From NCBI GenBank assembly GCA_017495165.1, contig JAFEII010000028.1:62001-126000 (forward strand): a stretch of DNA of 64,000 nucleotides, read 5' to 3'. Source of the stretch: Hydromonas sp. Its GTDB lineage: Bacteria; Pseudomonadota; Gammaproteobacteria; Burkholderiales; Burkholderiaceae. Below are positions 62,629-64,000 of this stretch, one piece after another (positions within the stretch are counted from its first letter, which is position 1; every line of letters starts with the position of its first letter). Below the pieces are notes generated by a model. The model worked only from the letters and a program-made list of their open reading frames with translations, was not told where the DNA came from and searched no databases. The position numbers and the translations under genes were made by a program.

Positions 62629-64000
62629 ATGAGCTTACACCAACAAAACCTTGATATTGCCAGCAGCATTTTACTCACACCTTACGGCTTAACCGCCAGC
62701 GATTTTGACCGCGTATTTAGCGAAATCCGCGCCCATCAAGCCGATGACGCGGATTTGTACTTTCAACACACGCGCTCACAAGGCTGGAGCTTGGAAGAGG
62801 GCATTGTTAAAGCAGGCAGCTTTAGCATTGACCAAGGCGTGGGCGTGCGCACGGTGTTTGGCGACAAAACCGCTTTTGCGTATTCAGACAACATTCACCT
62901 TGAGGCCTTGCTCGACGCAGCCCGCGTCACGCGTGACATTGCGCCTGTCGCCAACGGCAAGGGCGTCAAGGTTCAAGGCAAATACGCCATCAAACCGTAT
63001 GCACAAGACGTCTACGCGCCCGCCAACCCAATTGACAGCTTAACCTCAGCCCAAAAAGTCGCGCTGCTTGAGCGGATTGAAGGCTACGCCCGCGCACTTG
63101 ACCCACGCGTGACCCAAGTCATGGCCAGCGTTTCGGCCGAGCACGACGTGGTGCTGGTGGCGCGTGCCGACGGCACACTTGCCGCCGATGTGCGCCCGCT
63201 GGTGCGCGTCAATTGCAGCGTGGTGGTTGAACACAAAGGCCGCCGCGAGCAAGGCTTTGCGGGCGGTGGCGCGCGAGCCGATTTGTCTTATTTCACTGAT
63301 GAATTGTTGCACCAATACGCCGCAGAAGCCGTGCGCGTTGCCTTGGTCAATTTAAACGCGATTGCCGCGCCCGCAGGGATTTTGCCCGTGGTATTGGGCG
63401 CGGGCTGGCCGGGGATTTTGTTGCACGAAGCGATTGGTCACGGCTTAGAAGGCGACTTTAACCGCAAAGGCTCATCCGCTTTTGCCGGCAAAATCGGCGA
63501 GCGCGTGGCGGCCAAAGGCGTGACGATTGTGGACGACGGCACATTAGCAGGGCGGCGCGGCTCGCTCAATATTGACGATGAAGGCCACGCCAGCCAATGC
63601 AACGTTTTGATTGAAGACGGGATTCTAAAAGGCTATATCCAAGACGCCATGAACGCCCGCCTCATGAACACCGCCCAAACAGGCAACGGCCGACGCGAAT
63701 CCTACGCCCATTTGCCCATGCCGCGCATGACCAACACCTACATGCTCAATGGCAATTTGCACCCTGACGAAATCATCGCCTCAGTCAAATACGGCGTGTA
63801 TGCGCCCAATTTTGGCGGCGGCCAAGTCGATATTACCAACGGCAAATTTGTATTCTCAACCACCGAAGCGTATTTGATTGAAAACGGCAAAATCACCGCC
63901 CCAATCAAAGGCGCCACCCTAATCGGCAACGGCCCAGACGCACTCACCAAAGTCAACATGATCGGCAACGACATGGCGCTGGACTCAGGCGTGGGCGTGT
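62629..64000 (+). CDS. tldD: Metalloprotease TldD, cut by the right window edge
   Basis: The catalytic half of the TldD/TldE protease. About 457 residues are present and the frame is open to the edge; the full family length is about 480. It starts at the ATG at 62629 (MSLHQQNLDIASSILL). The zinc motif HEAIGH (His266 to His271, the family's HExxxH) is in LLHEAIGHGLEGDFNRKGSS. The tail shows NARLMNTAQTGNGRRESYAH (about 344-363) and ITAPIKGATLIGNGP. The partner pmbA (TldE) is at 24065-25420. Confidence 0.95.
   Translation, partial: MSLHQQNLDIASSILLTPYGLTASDFDRVFSEIRAHQADDADLYFQHTRSQGWSLEEGIVKAGSFSIDQGVGVRTVFGDKTAFAYSDNIHLEALLDAARVTRDIAPVANGKGVKVQGKYAIKPYAQDVYAPANPIDSLTSAQKVALLERIEGYARALDPRVTQVMASVSAEHDVVLVARADGTLAADVRPLVRVNCSVVVEHKGRREQGFAGGGARADLSYFTDELLHQYAAEAVRVALVNLNAIAAPAGILPVVLGAGWPGILLHEAIGHGLEGDFNRKGSSAFAGKIGERVAAKGVTIVDDGTLAGRRGSLNIDDEGHASQCNVLIEDGILKGYIQDAMNARLMNTAQTGNGRRESYAHLPMPRMTNTYMLNGNLHPDEIIASVKYGVYAPNFGGGQVDITNGKFVFSTTEAYLIENGKITAPIKGATLIGNGPDALTKVNMIGNDMALDSGVGV

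Noticed and set aside
1..64000. tRNA, rRNA, CRISPR arrays, insertion sequences
   Set aside because: Reading through the gaps gave no T-loop (GGTTCGAATCC-like) sequence in a cloverleaf setting, no regularly spaced repeats, and no transposase frame; absence is by eye and not by a dedicated search.

Overview
The window reads as a stretch of a betaproteobacterial (probably Burkholderiales) chromosome. This is inferred from gene families and gene order. The clues are a stand-alone RnfB ferredoxin-like protein, an S-adenosylhomocysteine (SAH) riboswitch in front of ahcY-holin-tlyA-metF, the aspS-DUF502-FmdB cluster, ratA-rnfH beside smpB, gmk-rpoZ-spoT, mltG-tmk-holB opposite ygfZ, and YjgA (DarP) opposite pmbA. 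Genes are densely packed with short gaps and several ATGA or stop/start overlaps. I see no rRNA, tRNA, CRISPR array, transposase or prophage block, so this is core chromosome.

Layout. 1-3.6 kb (minus): start of an unknown gene, lysS, an Ivy-type lysozyme inhibitor, and prfB with its programmed +1 frameshift. 3.7-13.1 kb (minus): rnfB, a DUF1304 membrane protein, a TPR/glycosyltransferase-like protein, glmM, folP, a secreted unknown, then metF-tlyA-holin-like-ahcY behind the SAH riboswitch. 13.2-22.7 kb: a YgjP-type metallopeptidase opposite gloA; mdfA (preceded by a palindromic repeat), sdhCDAB, a YchJ-type protein, ung, thrC and an S4 RNA-binding protein. 22.7-27.7 kb: a small secreted haemagglutinin-like repeat protein, darP/pmbA divergent, then a degenerate squalene/phytoene synthase-like protein, a DUF192 protein and an RluE-like pseudouridine synthase. 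28-32.7 kb: icd, an HhH protein with rraA, a TauE/SafE exporter, and a Pit phosphate transporter with its DUF47 partner. 32.8-41.6 kb: holB-tmk-mltG, ygfZ, a small membrane protein, a large secreted subtilase with C-terminal S-layer homology repeats, and tig. 41.7-51.2 kb (minus): spoT-rpoZ-gmk, DUF4184, aspS-DUF502-FmdB, a lipoprotein tyrosine phosphatase and pepP. 51.4-64 kb: glutathione peroxidase, kup, a family 2 glycosyltransferase, nth, a DsbA-fold isomerase, smpB, ratA-rnfH, lolA-ftsK, lysA-lptM, cyaY, and tldD running off the right edge.

Functional themes. The methyl cycle (ahcY, metF) is under SAH control and sits upstream of folP and glmM. Succinate dehydrogenase and isocitrate dehydrogenase represent the TCA cycle. 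Translation quality and release are represented by prfB, smpB, lysS, aspS and darP. Both halves of the TldD/PmbA (TldE) protease are present but about 37 kb apart. Fe-S and iron handling is covered by cyaY, ygfZ and rnfB. No defence or biosynthetic island is visible. The most distinctive items are the SAH riboswitch with an overlapping terminator, the SLH-bearing subtilase, the orphan haemagglutinin-like repeat protein, the Ivy gene placed between prfB and lysS, and a 15-bp coding tandem repeat in the FmdB-family gene.
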